Shown piece after piece: positions 43,767 through 52,581 of a stretch of DNA of 64,000 nt; position 1 is the stretch's first letter; each line of letters starts with the position of its first letter. Source of the stretch: a bacterium SCSIO 12741 (GTDB taxonomy: Bacteria; Bacteroidota; Bacteroidia; Flavobacteriales_G; Salibacteraceae); contig CP073749.1 of assembly GCA_024398055.1 (NCBI GenBank), forward strand, positions 930,001 to 994,000, read 5' to 3'. Made by a program: the position numbers and the translations under genes. The notes under the pieces were generated by a model. That model did not search any database. It saw nothing but the letters and a program-made list of their open reading frames with translations, and had not been told where the DNA came from.

Positions 43767-44987
43767 TTATTGTGTTCCTCCCTTTATGGATTCTTTCAAC
43801 TGATCGTCTTCAAATCGCTGGCGACCTAATTCAACCCCATTATCGGAGTAAACTATAGCCCAGCCTTCTCTTCGGGCTTGCTTAAAATGAGTCACCGCTT
43901 GCAAGTTTCCAGAAGGATAAAAGCTTTTCCACTCCCCTTCTTTGAGGTCGTCGAGGTAAGATCCTTTTTTACGCAAGGTTCCATCCGGGTAATAAAACTC
44001 CCACTCACCCTGGGCCCATCCTTTTTTGTAAAGTCCCTTGTGCTTTAAACTGCCGTCGTGGAAATATACTTTCCATTCACCCGAGTATTCACCATCGAGG
44101 TAAATTCCTTCCGATTGAAGCTGGCCATTGGAGAACCAGGTCTCCCATCGACCCGATTTTTTTCCTTGATCGTAGACGCCTTGCCTCCAAAGTATTTGTT
44201 GACCGTTGTAGGCGGTTGTATCTTTTGTGGAACCAAAATATTTTTTGAAAATGCCTACCTGTACGTTGTCCTTGTATTGGCTTTCCACCATCAAATTACC
44301 GTTCGGATAGTAACCGCGAAAATCCCCGTCTAACATTCCATCTACATAGGTACATTCCTTTTGGAGTGCACCCGGCTTAAAATCTTTGTAATAGGATTTA
44401 AATGGCCCTGAGTATTTCCCTTCTTTTCGCGATCCCTCCGACCGGATATATCCGTTCCGGTACCAGGTCTTAAAAGGACCATGTTCGAGATCCTTTAGAA
44501 AGTACTTTTCATACAGCATAACGCCTTCATCGGAAAACCCTTGGGCCATGCCGTTGAGTTCGCCTTTGTTGTACGTGCTCATTTCCATGATCTGACCATT
44601 GGGGTAATAAGAGGTTACAACCCCATGAACCACATCCCCGATGTAGGGAATCTCCTTTTTCAAAGCTCCGTCTTCGTAGTAGATCTCAACAGGTCCTTCG
44701 AGAAAACCATCCGCAAAAAAGAGCGTTTGTCTTACTTGACCATTTTCATGGTACAAAATCCACATTCCCGTATTCTTTCCACGGTTGTAGCTTCCCTCCT
44801 GCTCCAGCTTTCCATCTGGATAGTAGCGGGAATACTTACCGTGGCGAACGTTTCCGGTATCCACCTTTTGAATTCCAAATACTTCCTTAAAGCCCTGTTT
44901 ATCAACCAGGGAATCCGTTTGAGCCTTTACTTGAAAGGCAAAAAGAAGCGCTATGATCAAACAACCAATAGGTCGAAACAATGCCAT
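43767..44987 (-). CDS. Secreted MORN-type repeat protein
   Basis: Encodes 406 residues: signal peptide (residues 1-22), a short linker, and about fourteen tandem units of roughly 23 residues with the pattern G-x-W/F-x-x-Y-[YF]-x-[DN]-G-x-L-x-x-x-x-x-Y-x-x-G (such as GEWEFYYPDGTLRKKGSY). Databases often name such proteins YwqK-family antitoxin or MORN-2; that name does not fit a secreted repeat array of this kind. MORN repeats often bind lipid or other surfaces. The TMTC-like protein at 38285-40729 has the same repeats at its C terminus. It starts five bases after the chaperone-like gene stops. Confidence 0.82.
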   Translation of the reverse strand: MALFRPIGCLIIALLFAFQVKAQTDSLVDKQGFKEVFGIQKVDTGNVRHGKYSRYYPDGKLEQEGSYNRGKNTGMWILYHENGQVRQTLFFADGFLEGPVEIYYEDGALKKEIPYIGDVVHGVVTSYYPNGQIMEMSTYNKGELNGMAQGFSDEGVMLYEKYFLKDLEHGPFKTWYRNGYIRSEGSRKEGKYSGPFKSYYKDFKPGALQKECTYVDGMLDGDFRGYYPNGNLMVESQYKDNVQVGIFKKYFGSTKDTTAYNGQQILWRQGVYDQGKKSGRWETWFSNGQLQSEGIYLDGEYSGEWKVYFHDGSLKHKGLYKKGWAQGEWEFYYPDGTLRKKGSYLDDLKEGEWKSFYPSGNLQAVTHFKQARREGWAIVYSDNGVELGRQRFEDDQLKESIKGGTQ

Positions 44988-44992
44988 CGAAT

Positions 44993-45793
44993 CTATTTTA
45001 CGGTAAGAGGAACCTGAGTTGCTTCAATAGGCTGTCGGTGCCCGTAGTTAAACAGAGCAGCCAGAGCGTAGTTGCCCGGAGAAAGTTGCGTGGGCAATAC
45101 CAGTTTTACCTTTAAAGGGTGTCCTGGATATACAGTAATCTTTTTAGGCTGATACTTTTCTTCCACCGCCGTTTCGATGTTGGCCAAGGCCAGGCTAAGC
45201 TCGCCTTCTACAATTTTGTCACCCGTATTTTCAACGGTTACTTCAAATACCCGAAACCCGTTGAATTTCTCATCCAGTTCGTGCAAGTCAAAAACCCGGG
45301 ATTTGTAGTTGTTATTGGATTTAGGAGATTGCTTCACCAAAATGGCAATTCTGGGTAACACGATCACACCCGCAGCGGTCTTGTCCTTATCAATAGGATC
45401 TACCCCTTCTTTTTCACGGGATTGAACATGAATCATTCCCCAGCGGGTTTGAAAATTGTTTTGAGGAACCGTTATAATAACGTCAAAAGTTGCTGATTCA
45501 TTAGGATTCAGATCTAAATATCCGGGGTTAATCGTCATCCAGGAAGACAAGCTTCGTTCCGAGGTACCAACCTCCATGGAGTACTTTCCTCCCTTTTCGT
45601 TTACTCCGTAGTCAGCCATTTTAAAAACGAAACGCTGAGGTTCGTTGGCATGATTGGTAATGGTAACCTTTTTGGTTTCGATATTACCAGGCTCAACCTG
45701 ATAACTCATAACAACTGGAGCAACTTCAAAATCCTGGGCGCTCAATCCTGTATATAGAAGTGCAGCGAACAAGGTGGTGAGTAGATGTTTCAT
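44993..45793 (-). CDS. PapD/DUF916-like two-domain periplasmic protein
   Basis: Encodes 266 residues from the ATG at 45793, preferred over the ATG at 45814 because it begins the signal peptide directly (MKHLLTTLFAALLYTGLSAQ). Two Ig-like domains follow: residues 20-140 (VTITNHANEPQRFVFK, LNPNESATFDVIITVP) and 145-266 (VFEVTVENTGDKIVEGEL). The pattern resembles periplasmic pilus chaperones (PapD type) and also DUF916/DUF3324 surface proteins of Gram-positive bacteria; sequence alone does not decide. It heads the minus-strand operon and diverges from the secreted-protein/barrel genes starting at 46051. Confidence 0.78.
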   Translation of the reverse strand: MKHLLTTLFAALLYTGLSAQDFEVAPVVMSYQVEPGNIETKKVTITNHANEPQRFVFKMADYGVNEKGGKYSMEVGTSERSLSSWMTINPGYLDLNPNESATFDVIITVPQNNFQTRWGMIHVQSREKEGVDPIDKDKTAAGVIVLPRIAILVKQSPKSNNNYKSRVFDLHELDEKFNGFRVFEVTVENTGDKIVEGELSLALANIETAVEEKYQPKKITVYPGHPLKVKLVLPTQLSPGNYALAALFNYGHRQPIEATQVPLTVK

Positions 45794-46050
45794 ATTGGGC
45801 GAATTAATTTTCAAAGTAGAGCTTTATACGCCGAAGTTTAATTTGGGTTTTGGTCAATTTTCTAACAAAGATGCCTTAAAAATCATAACCCCTTGCTGAC
45901 AAGGTTATTAACAACCGATTTTTAACAGTTTCATCGATCAAATTCATATGGGCAGACGAAAAAAAACTTCTTTGGTCCTAACTTTTTTGTTTGCCCCCCG
46001 TACAAGGGGTCATCAATAATCGAAATTGTTAAACTACTAAAACACAAAAA
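45794..46050. promoter_or_regulatory. Divergent intergenic region between the chaperone-like and secreted-protein operons
   Basis: 257 bases, AT-rich, with no open frame. It must carry promoters for both directions. I found no full TAnnTTTG match; TAACTTTT at 45979-45986 is a near match for the plus strand, and CTACTTTG on the minus strand has an extra base. A C-run and G-run at 45994-46009 could form a small hairpin in the 5' leader of the plus-strand gene, but the stem is short. Confidence 0.5.
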
Positions 46051-46713
46051 ATGAAAAAATTCGGAACGTTGCTTGCCGCCTTTGCTCTCTTCAGTGCCAC
46101 GGCCAATGCTCAAGCTGTTTCAGATCGTGATGTTGTACCCATTGCCGTTAACCTGAACCAGATTTTGCGTCTGGATATTCTGGATGGTGGTAACGTAGAA
46201 TTTACGTTCTCAACTATTGAGCAGTATGAAAGTGGAATTGATAATGATGATGAGTACAACACTCGTTTTTCAGTATCATCTTCCTCGGATTGGGAAGTAA
46301 GAATGGGATCAGAGGACGCGACTTTCATTGGAGTGGACGATAACACCCACACAATCGAACTAAACAATGTTGGTTACACTTTGGAAATTACAGGTAACCA
46401 CGTATTAGGAACAGAGTTGTTGACTGAAATGACAACATCTACTACTTCCTGGGACTCATCTAACGACGTTGAAGCCTTGTTGCAATACTCAACTGGTATG
46501 AACCGTCTTTTGTTCCGTCACACTGATACATCTAACGACTCAAACGCTGGCGATGAAGCAGATAACGACTTCACCATTCACTGGAGATGTGGTACTACTG
46601 AAGCTTCAAACAACGCGAACGACGATATGAATACACAGTCACTCATCGATCAGGGTAATGCCGCTGACCGTTACGTGACGAACGTGATCTTTGAGCTGAA
46701 CGCTTCTAATTAA
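46051..46713 (+). CDS. Small secreted protein, candidate fibre subunit 1
   Basis: Encodes 220 residues with a signal peptide ending ATANAQ. The mature protein is rich in Ser, Thr, Asn and Asp, mainly beta-strand, with a single late cysteine in the FTIHWRCG motif. The stretch DGGNVEFTFSTIEQYESGI and the C-terminal VTNVIFELNAS match segments of the next gene, so the two are homologous. I do not recognise a named family. The position opposite a chaperone-like gene and before a large outer-membrane barrel suggests an exported subunit; this is inference. A strong terminator follows 20 bases after the stop. Confidence 0.75.
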   Translation: MKKFGTLLAAFALFSATANAQAVSDRDVVPIAVNLNQILRLDILDGGNVEFTFSTIEQYESGIDNDDEYNTRFSVSSSSDWEVRMGSEDATFIGVDDNTHTIELNNVGYTLEITGNHVLGTELLTEMTTSTTSWDSSNDVEALLQYSTGMNRLLFRHTDTSNDSNAGDEADNDFTIHWRCGTTEASNNANDDMNTQSLIDQGNAADRYVTNVIFELNASN

Positions 46714-46733
46714 GATTCATTTGTTCATGATAT

Positions 46734-46761
46734 AAAAAATGGCCCTAGTGGCCATTTTTTT
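46734..46761 (+). terminator. Strong rho-independent terminator
   Basis: ATGGCC (46739-46744) pairs with GGCCAT (46750-46755) around a CTAGT loop, flanked by an A-run on the left and seven T bases on the right, so the stem extends into A-T pairs. It separates the first secreted-protein gene from the second and the barrel gene. A structure like this ends or attenuates transcription, which would make the first product more abundant. Confidence 0.85.
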
Positions 46762-46793
46762 GTCTTGTTACATTTGCTTAAAAGCGTTCAACA

Positions 46794-47387
46794 TTGTTCC
46801 TGAGAGTAGCATTATTATTATTATTTGCCCTTGCCGGCTGCTTGCAATCTGTCGCCCAGGAATGGAATTATGCCCGGGTCTCTATTGTTAATGGAGGTCG
46901 GGTGCCCTTTAACTTCAATTCCCTGAACAAATTGAAAAACGGGATAACCCTCACTGACTACACCGTAATCGGAATCACCATGGTTGACAGCAACCAGGTT
47001 GGTCACGATCTAACGGGATTTGAATTGCAGTTTCGTGCCTTTAATGGCGCCACGCAAATCACAGGTGAGAACCCACTCAATTTTTTACCACTCAGCGAAA
47101 TCGAAGTTGAAGCCAGCGACAACGGAATAGGAACGGCTCCCGGAGTAATCATTTTTAATGACGGACTCGGAGGACCTCAGGAATTGGATCAGGTGTTTAA
47201 GAATTGTGTAGAATACACCGAAGCGGCGGCCTTAGGCGCGCCGGTTTTTAACAGTCTGGACGCGGCATCTCACCAGATTAATATCAGTTACCGTTGTGGG
47301 GACGGCGGTAGCCTGTTGGGAATGCCTGCAGACTATTACAGTGTTGAAATTGAATTCCAGCTTATCCCTACAGGGCCTGGATTCTAA
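46794..47387 (+). CDS. Small secreted protein, candidate fibre subunit 2
   Basis: Encodes 197 residues starting with TTG at 46794; no ATG is available before the hydrophobic signal peptide (residues 1-21, ending SVAQ). It is related to the product of 46051-46713: NGGRVPFNFNSLNKLKNGI aligns with DGGNVEFTFSTIEQYESGI, INISYRCG with FTIHWRCG, and VEIEFQLIP with VIFELN near the C terminus. It also has an earlier cysteine (KNCVEY), so a disulfide is possible here but not in subunit 1. The barrel gene begins 15 bases later, indicating one transcript. Confidence 0.72.
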   Translation: MFLRVALLLLFALAGCLQSVAQEWNYARVSIVNGGRVPFNFNSLNKLKNGITLTDYTVIGITMVDSNQVGHDLTGFELQFRAFNGATQITGENPLNFLPLSEIEVEASDNGIGTAPGVIIFNDGLGGPQELDQVFKNCVEYTEAAALGAPVFNSLDAASHQINISYRCGDGGSLLGMPADYYSVEIEFQLIPTGPGF

Positions 47388-47402
47388 ATACATAAACACC
47401 CA

Positions 47403-50400
47403 GTGGGAACCATTAGGTCAATCATTTGGAGCGGCCTCTTGCTATTTAGCCTTGCCGCCCATGCCCAGGTTACCGAGCCCGATTCTACGGGTATCGCAGG
47501 AGACTCCTTGGCTTTGGATTCTCTGGGTGATGGCTTGAGCCTGCAAGAAAAACTGGATCAACTCAATCCAGATGGCGATCTGTCGATTGCCTTTATGAGA
47601 CCTAATCAATCTCACTCTCCCGATTCTTCCTACTTCAATATTGTCAAGATTGACAACAACACGGGAAGCCCCATTTCCGGAAAGGTTAAAATCATAGGCC
47701 CTGACAACTGGAACATCGTATACAGTATATCAGGATCTACGACAGTTCAGCCTGGACAACCTCTCTATATCCCCTTCCGAATATCCCTTCCCGCAGAAAC
47801 TTACGGAGGCCTGAGTTATATTCTCAACGCCTATTTTGAATTGGACGACAAGAAATATACCGGTATCGATTTCGTTCGTACCCCGGTTAAGTCCAACTGG
47901 AAATTGATCATGGACAAAGGGTTGGCTTACCAAACCAAAACGGATGAGTTTACCCCCATGCAGTTCAAGTTGAAGAACGATGGAAACACCACGGAACTTA
48001 TTCGGGTGCAGCTGGAAATCGGGAAACTTCTTAAGGTAAGCGGATTCAACAAAGACCTCAATTTCAAATACATTGAAATTCCTCCGCAAACAGACACTAC
48101 CATTACCTGGTATGTGATGCCCAACACCGACATGGACCCGGATTTGGCCGACCGCTACAAGAATAGCTGGAAAGCCACCTCGATCAATTTGGAAGTGGGC
48201 AACACCGAAAAGAAAGAATACCGAAGTTTCCGTGTAATAGCCTTGGAAAGTGAGTATACCAATGAGCGTCCTACGAGCAAATTCCCCTTAAACATCAGCG
48301 GTCGTTTTTCGAACCTGATTTTTGTCAAAAGACCTCGGCTGCGCCTGAATGTGTGGGGCACCGTTGAGCTAAAACGTCAACGAGAATTGTACTACCGCTT
48401 CTACAGTATTTGGAATTTCAATAAGCTGGATCAGTGGAACTACAACCAAAATGCCTTTTTGTACTTGGTTTACCGTTCACCAAAACTCACCTTGACTTAC
48501 GGCGATCGTTTGAATACGGGTAAGCTACACTCGGTGAATGGTCGAGGAATAAACGCTTACTACAAGCTTCTCAAAAACCACCACATTGAAGCCGGATATG
48601 TAAGCTATCCGTTAGCGCCCATTCAAGGGTTTTCGGCTTTTTACAACGGTTTTTACAAAAATGGAATCACCGCCCGTGCCGGGATTATTTTGGAGACCAA
48701 CGAGGTATTCCGCTACAATGCGCAGTCGCTGCAATTGGGTGGTAAATTGAGGGTATTGAAGTACAACCACGTATTCCTGGATGTGTTGTTCACCCAAGCG
48801 GACTTCAACAACATGAATACTTTCCCGGGAATCAACACCAGCCAATCGGATACATCCGTTCTGGGTTATGCCTACAACCTGGGCTATGCGTTTGGGTTTA
48901 GAAAATTCAGTTTCTCAATCAACAACCTAAATCACACCAACAACTACATTATGAATAGTGGCTCCAATCAAATTCGGATTCGGAGTATGTACAAGTTCAC
49001 CAAAAAGGTGCTGCTGGAGCTCAACTACAACCTCAGACGCCAAAACCAAACCCGGTATCCCCTGCGATTCTTCCGACCAACGGATTACTACAACTACGAC
49101 TATGGATTGCTAACCATTCAAATGCCTTTAGGGGACCGAACGATCAGCCGAATTGGACCTTCTTATGTGGGATCGGTGAACAATCGCTACAATACGCTCA
49201 GACAAACCGAGACCCGCAACTCCTTATACAACCCGGGTATTTATGGATTGATGCGTTACCGTCTGGATGAATTTAAATCGGTATCTCTGAATTTTAATGC
49301 CGGTGCCTATCAGGTTCAAGTAGCCTCGAACGATACTTTATTTCCCAATTGGACTTCCAACTGGGAGCCTACTTACCGTGTTGGGATAAACTATTATGGA
49401 AAGCACCTGCGAGTTTTGGCCTATTACTCCAAGAATCCAACTTTCCGTCTGGTATACGATCCATTGGCTGATGAGCCCTATGACTTATCCCCGAATCAGA
49501 TTATTCAGATTCGTCCGGCCTACCAGCGTTTCTTCTTCAACAACTTTATTAAGCTGACGACCTACCTCAACTACATGTACATGCTCCCAGCACGACGGGT
49601 GGCCACCGGCGTTTATTTACGCGGAGATTTGTACCTACCGAATTACTGGTCGTTTAACGCTGCTGCCAACTGGCAAAGCACCAGCTGGAACCGGGAAGGA
49701 AGCGGAACCGTTACCACCAATGGTTTGACCATGTTGTTTGGATTTAAGAAATCATTTGACTGGCAGCAACCTCGAATGAAGTACTACGACATCGACGTGG
49801 TATGTTTTAAAGATGTGAACGGAAATGGAATGAAGGATGAAAACGAAAACGTTTTGCCGAACATTCTGATTCACTTTGAAAGAAACACCGAGATTCCGGA
49901 TGTAGACAAGGTCTACTTTGCCAGCAAAGATCTTTGTACCAGTCCTGAGGGCATGGTGGAATACAACAAAATTGCCGAAGGAACTTATGACATTTCCATC
50001 ATCCCCATGGAAAATTTGCAGGACATTTTCCCTCGCTATGGCAACGAACAAAAAATAATTATCACCTCAAACACCACGTATTACATTCCTTTTATCGAGT
50101 CCTTCAAATCGGTTGGGAAGGTTATGGTAGAACGTGATGAGAACTTCAGTAATCACGACAACCTGGAGCTTAAAGGAATAAAGATTACCGCCACCAACAG
50201 CAACAACGAAGAGTTTGCCACCTTTACCGATGACTATGGAAACTACACCTTAACGATTCCTCAATCGGGCGTTTTCCAGGTGAAATGCCACAACACCCTG
50301 GGCCCTGATTTTGAAATTGAAAACGACGAGTACATCATCGACTTTAGTCAAAATGCGGTGTACAACATCGACTTTGTTTTCAAGGAGAAAGACCGTGGCA

Positions 50401-51593
50401 TCAATACGTCAGGAAATCAGGTATACCAGTTTAAATCATTTGGTGCCGGCAATGACGAACCCAAAGCTGAACCTGAAAAGACTCAGGATCCAGCAGCAGG
50501 CAGTGGCGGTGGTGTAAGCCCCGAACTGGAAAAACTGATCAAAGACCAGCAGGAGTTGATTCAGGCCTTGTCTGATCGATTGAAAAACTTAGAAGAAAAA
50601 ACAGCTCAACAACAGAGCGCACCGGCTCAGGTAGCTGCTCCAAATGCCTTCCAAAACGGACGTAGACAAACCGATATTCCGGACAACATCCTAAATGAGG
50701 AAACCGAATTTGATCCACAAAAACTCGGCTACCGGGTTGACCTGGGTGAGTTTACCAATGACGTTCCTGCGGACATTCTTAATAAGCTCATTCGCCTGGG
50801 ATACAAAGAAGACAATGAACCTATTGATGGCAAGGTGCGCTACCTGTCAGAAAAGTTCCGTCAACTACCAAATGCTGAAAGCTACCGGGATGATATGATT
50901 GATGAAGGATTTAAGGATCCAGATCCAAAAATTGTTGCGGACTACGACGGCAAAATCATTTCACTGGAAGAAGCTGAACGACTTAAGCGTCAGGATGAAG
51001 AAAGAAGACGTCAGCAAGCCGAACAGCGTCGTGCTCAACAGGCCCGCTCCAATGCCACTCCTGCCCAGGCAACACAAGCTCCTGCAACAACGAATAACCA
51101 AACCACCGATGGTGAATCGCTGGAATCATTGGCCGACATGAGCGACTACGAAGACTTGAATAACTTGATTGACGAGTTAATCGATCAAAATGAAGGACCA
51201 CAGGAAATTGACAATCGCCAGGAATTTGATCAGGTAGATGACTTGATCGATGACTTGTTATTGAAAACCAATCCTGATGCACCTAACAACGGCATTGAAT
51301 CCATAGATAAGAAGAAGATCTCCTATCGCCTTGAGCTGGGTGTATTTGAAGCTAACTTGAACCCGGATCAATTAAAGAAATTGGAAGAACTGGGTTACGT
51401 TTCAAAAGGTGCATCCAAAAACGATCCACCAGTAGCCTTCTTGTCCAATACCTTCTCTGATATCAGCCTTGCTGAGAAGTATCAAAAAGAATTGGAAGCA
51501 GCCGGATTTGGTAAACCAAGAATCGTTGGAGATTATGATGGTGTATTGATTACGGTAAAAGAAGCCCAGATGCTTATCAACGCAGGTAATTAG
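47403..51593 (+). CDS. Usher-like outer-membrane barrel with Ig-like, SdrD-B and two SPOR-like domains
   Basis: Encodes 1396 residues from a GTG at 47403. Signal peptide (to AAHAQ); Ig-like domains (about 50-290); a large barrel (about 291-784) with LTYGDRLNTG and NGRGINAYYK near residue 366, reminiscent of the GD-x-x-T...RG motif of pilus ushers; an SdrD-B-like module (about 798, FKDVNGNGMKDENENVLPN); a carboxypeptidase-regulatory-like module (about 920); coiled coil (about 1038-1075); and two SPOR-like domains (1108-1190 and 1306-1396), each starting Y-R-[VL]-[DE]-L-G-x-F. SPOR domains bind peptidoglycan, so the protein may link outer membrane and cell wall. The whole architecture is not one I recognise. 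The usher reading is inference. Confidence 0.75.
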   Translation: MGTIRSIIWSGLLLFSLAAHAQVTEPDSTGIAGDSLALDSLGDGLSLQEKLDQLNPDGDLSIAFMRPNQSHSPDSSYFNIVKIDNNTGSPISGKVKIIGPDNWNIVYSISGSTTVQPGQPLYIPFRISLPAETYGGLSYILNAYFELDDKKYTGIDFVRTPVKSNWKLIMDKGLAYQTKTDEFTPMQFKLKNDGNTTELIRVQLEIGKLLKVSGFNKDLNFKYIEIPPQTDTTITWYVMPNTDMDPDLADRYKNSWKATSINLEVGNTEKKEYRSFRVIALESEYTNERPTSKFPLNISGRFSNLIFVKRPRLRLNVWGTVELKRQRELYYRFYSIWNFNKLDQWNYNQNAFLYLVYRSPKLTLTYGDRLNTGKLHSVNGRGINAYYKLLKNHHIEAGYVSYPLAPIQGFSAFYNGFYKNGITARAGIILETNEVFRYNAQSLQLGGKLRVLKYNHVFLDVLFTQADFNNMNTFPGINTSQSDTSVLGYAYNLGYAFGFRKFSFSINNLNHTNNYIMNSGSNQIRIRSMYKFTKKVLLELNYNLRRQNQTRYPLRFFRPTDYYNYDYGLLTIQMPLGDRTISRIGPSYVGSVNNRYNTLRQTETRNSLYNPGIYGLMRYRLDEFKSVSLNFNAGAYQVQVASNDTLFPNWTSNWEPTYRVGINYYGKHLRVLAYYSKNPTFRLVYDPLADEPYDLSPNQIIQIRPAYQRFFFNNFIKLTTYLNYMYMLPARRVATGVYLRGDLYLPNYWSFNAAANWQSTSWNREGSGTVTTNGLTMLFGFKKSFDWQQPRMKYYDIDVVCFKDVNGNGMKDENENVLPNILIHFERNTEIPDVDKVYFASKDLCTSPEGMVEYNKIAEGTYDISIIPMENLQDIFPRYGNEQKIIITSNTTYYIPFIESFKSVGKVMVERDENFSNHDNLELKGIKITATNSNNEEFATFTDDYGNYTLTIPQSGVFQVKCHNTLGPDFEIENDEYIIDFSQNAVYNIDFVFKEKDRGINTSGNQVYQFKSFGAGNDEPKAEPEKTQDPAAGSGGGVSPELEKLIKDQQELIQALSDRLKNLEEKTAQQQSAPAQVAAPNAFQNGRRQTDIPDNILNEETEFDPQKLGYRVDLGEFTNDVPADILNKLIRLGYKEDNEPIDGKVRYLSEKFRQLPNAESYRDDMIDEGFKDPDPKIVADYDGKIISLEEAERLKRQDEERRRQQAEQRRAQQARSNATPAQATQAPATTNNQTTDGESLESLADMSDYEDLNNLIDELIDQNEGPQEIDNRQEFDQVDDLIDDLLLKTNPDAPNNGIESIDKKKISYRLELGVFEANLNPDQLKKLEELGYVSKGASKNDPPVAFLSNTFSDISLAEKYQKELEAAGFGKPRIVGDYDGVLITVKEAQMLINAGN

Positions 51594-51679
51594 ATCATTT
51601 TTAGGCAGTCCCCAAAAAAGCCAAAAAGGTGAACTTAGGTAAAAATGCAATATTTTGGTCCTGCATTTAAACCACTGTT

Positions 51680-52465
51680 TTGAAAACGAACCTACTTCTC
51701 TTAGCCCTACTAACCCTGGGCTGTTTATACCTGCATGGTCAGAATCCTTACGGATATCAGGGACATCGCCTGTATCTTCAGTACAATTTTGGCGCATCTG
51801 TAAACCTGATTGGAAACAAACCCGAAAATCCAACTGCCCTACCCTATCTAAACCGATTTCACGATTTGTCGCTCAACTATTGCCTCAATCGCCATTGGGT
51901 GGCAGGCATCCACGGCATGTATAGCCGAGATGTGGCCGACATCGAATACACCAGTGCCCATATTTTTGACTCAAGAAAAACTTATACCCCTTTTCGAACT
52001 ACCGAGGTAGGCATTCAATTTTACCGATTCATCAATGATTTAAATGCGCCACTTGGCACCTATTTGAATGTAGGCTTGGGCATGGCGATTACTGAATTGG
52101 ACGGAACAGTAAGAGCAAGCGTCATCACCGAAGCGGCCAATTGGTGGAACAGTACTCATCAGGAGACCGTTTTTTCCTACACCCAAACTCGTCCTTACCT
52201 CTCTCCCATGCTGCGCCTTGGAATAGGCACCCAGCATTTGATTGGGAACCACCTTATGATTAACGTAGCCGGTCAACTAGGGCTCAACCTGGCCTGGATT
52301 CACGAAAGACGAGTGGCCACTGATATATTCTCTGATGACAACATCGATAGTTCAGAAATGACATCAAACGAGGATTTAGAATCATTAACCAAAAGCGCTA
52401 CTCAATCTCGTATTTCCTTTAAAAACTTCTACCATTTCCGACTGGGCATAGGGTATTTGTTCTAA
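51680..52465 (+). CDS. Outer-membrane barrel protein, PYGYKGK family, member 3
   Basis: Encodes 261 residues from TTG at 51680 (no ATG precedes the signal peptide). Mature start QNPYGYQGHRLYLQYNFGAS, motif LNAPLGTYLNVGLGMAITEL, and C-terminal SFKNFYHFRLGIGYLF are shared with the products at 34082-34927 and 34931-35758. It lies 86 bases after the usher-like gene in the same orientation. Function unknown; membership in the same family as two genes on the other side of the fibre-like cluster is the main clue. Confidence 0.8.
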   Translation: MKTNLLLLALLTLGCLYLHGQNPYGYQGHRLYLQYNFGASVNLIGNKPENPTALPYLNRFHDLSLNYCLNRHWVAGIHGMYSRDVADIEYTSAHIFDSRKTYTPFRTTEVGIQFYRFINDLNAPLGTYLNVGLGMAITELDGTVRASVITEAANWWNSTHQETVFSYTQTRPYLSPMLRLGIGTQHLIGNHLMINVAGQLGLNLAWIHERRVATDIFSDDNIDSSEMTSNEDLESLTKSATQSRISFKNFYHFRLGIGYLF

Positions 52466-52581
52466 GGCATGGCCTGAAATAGAGTCCAGGTATTTGCTCT
52501 CTTGAAGGGCGTTCAATTCGTCATTTCGAAAACATTTTTGGCTCCGATTGTTATACTCTTCGGTTGCTATACCCAAACTGC

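Noticed and set aside
43767-44987. Antitoxin (YwqK family) of a toxin-antitoxin pair
   Set aside because: There is no adjacent toxin-like gene, the protein has a signal peptide and fourteen MORN-type repeats, so a secreted repeat protein fits better.
45990-46012. Terminator or riboswitch in the 5' leader of the gene at 46051
   Set aside because: The C-run/G-run stem is only four or five base pairs and no T-run follows; it may be chance.
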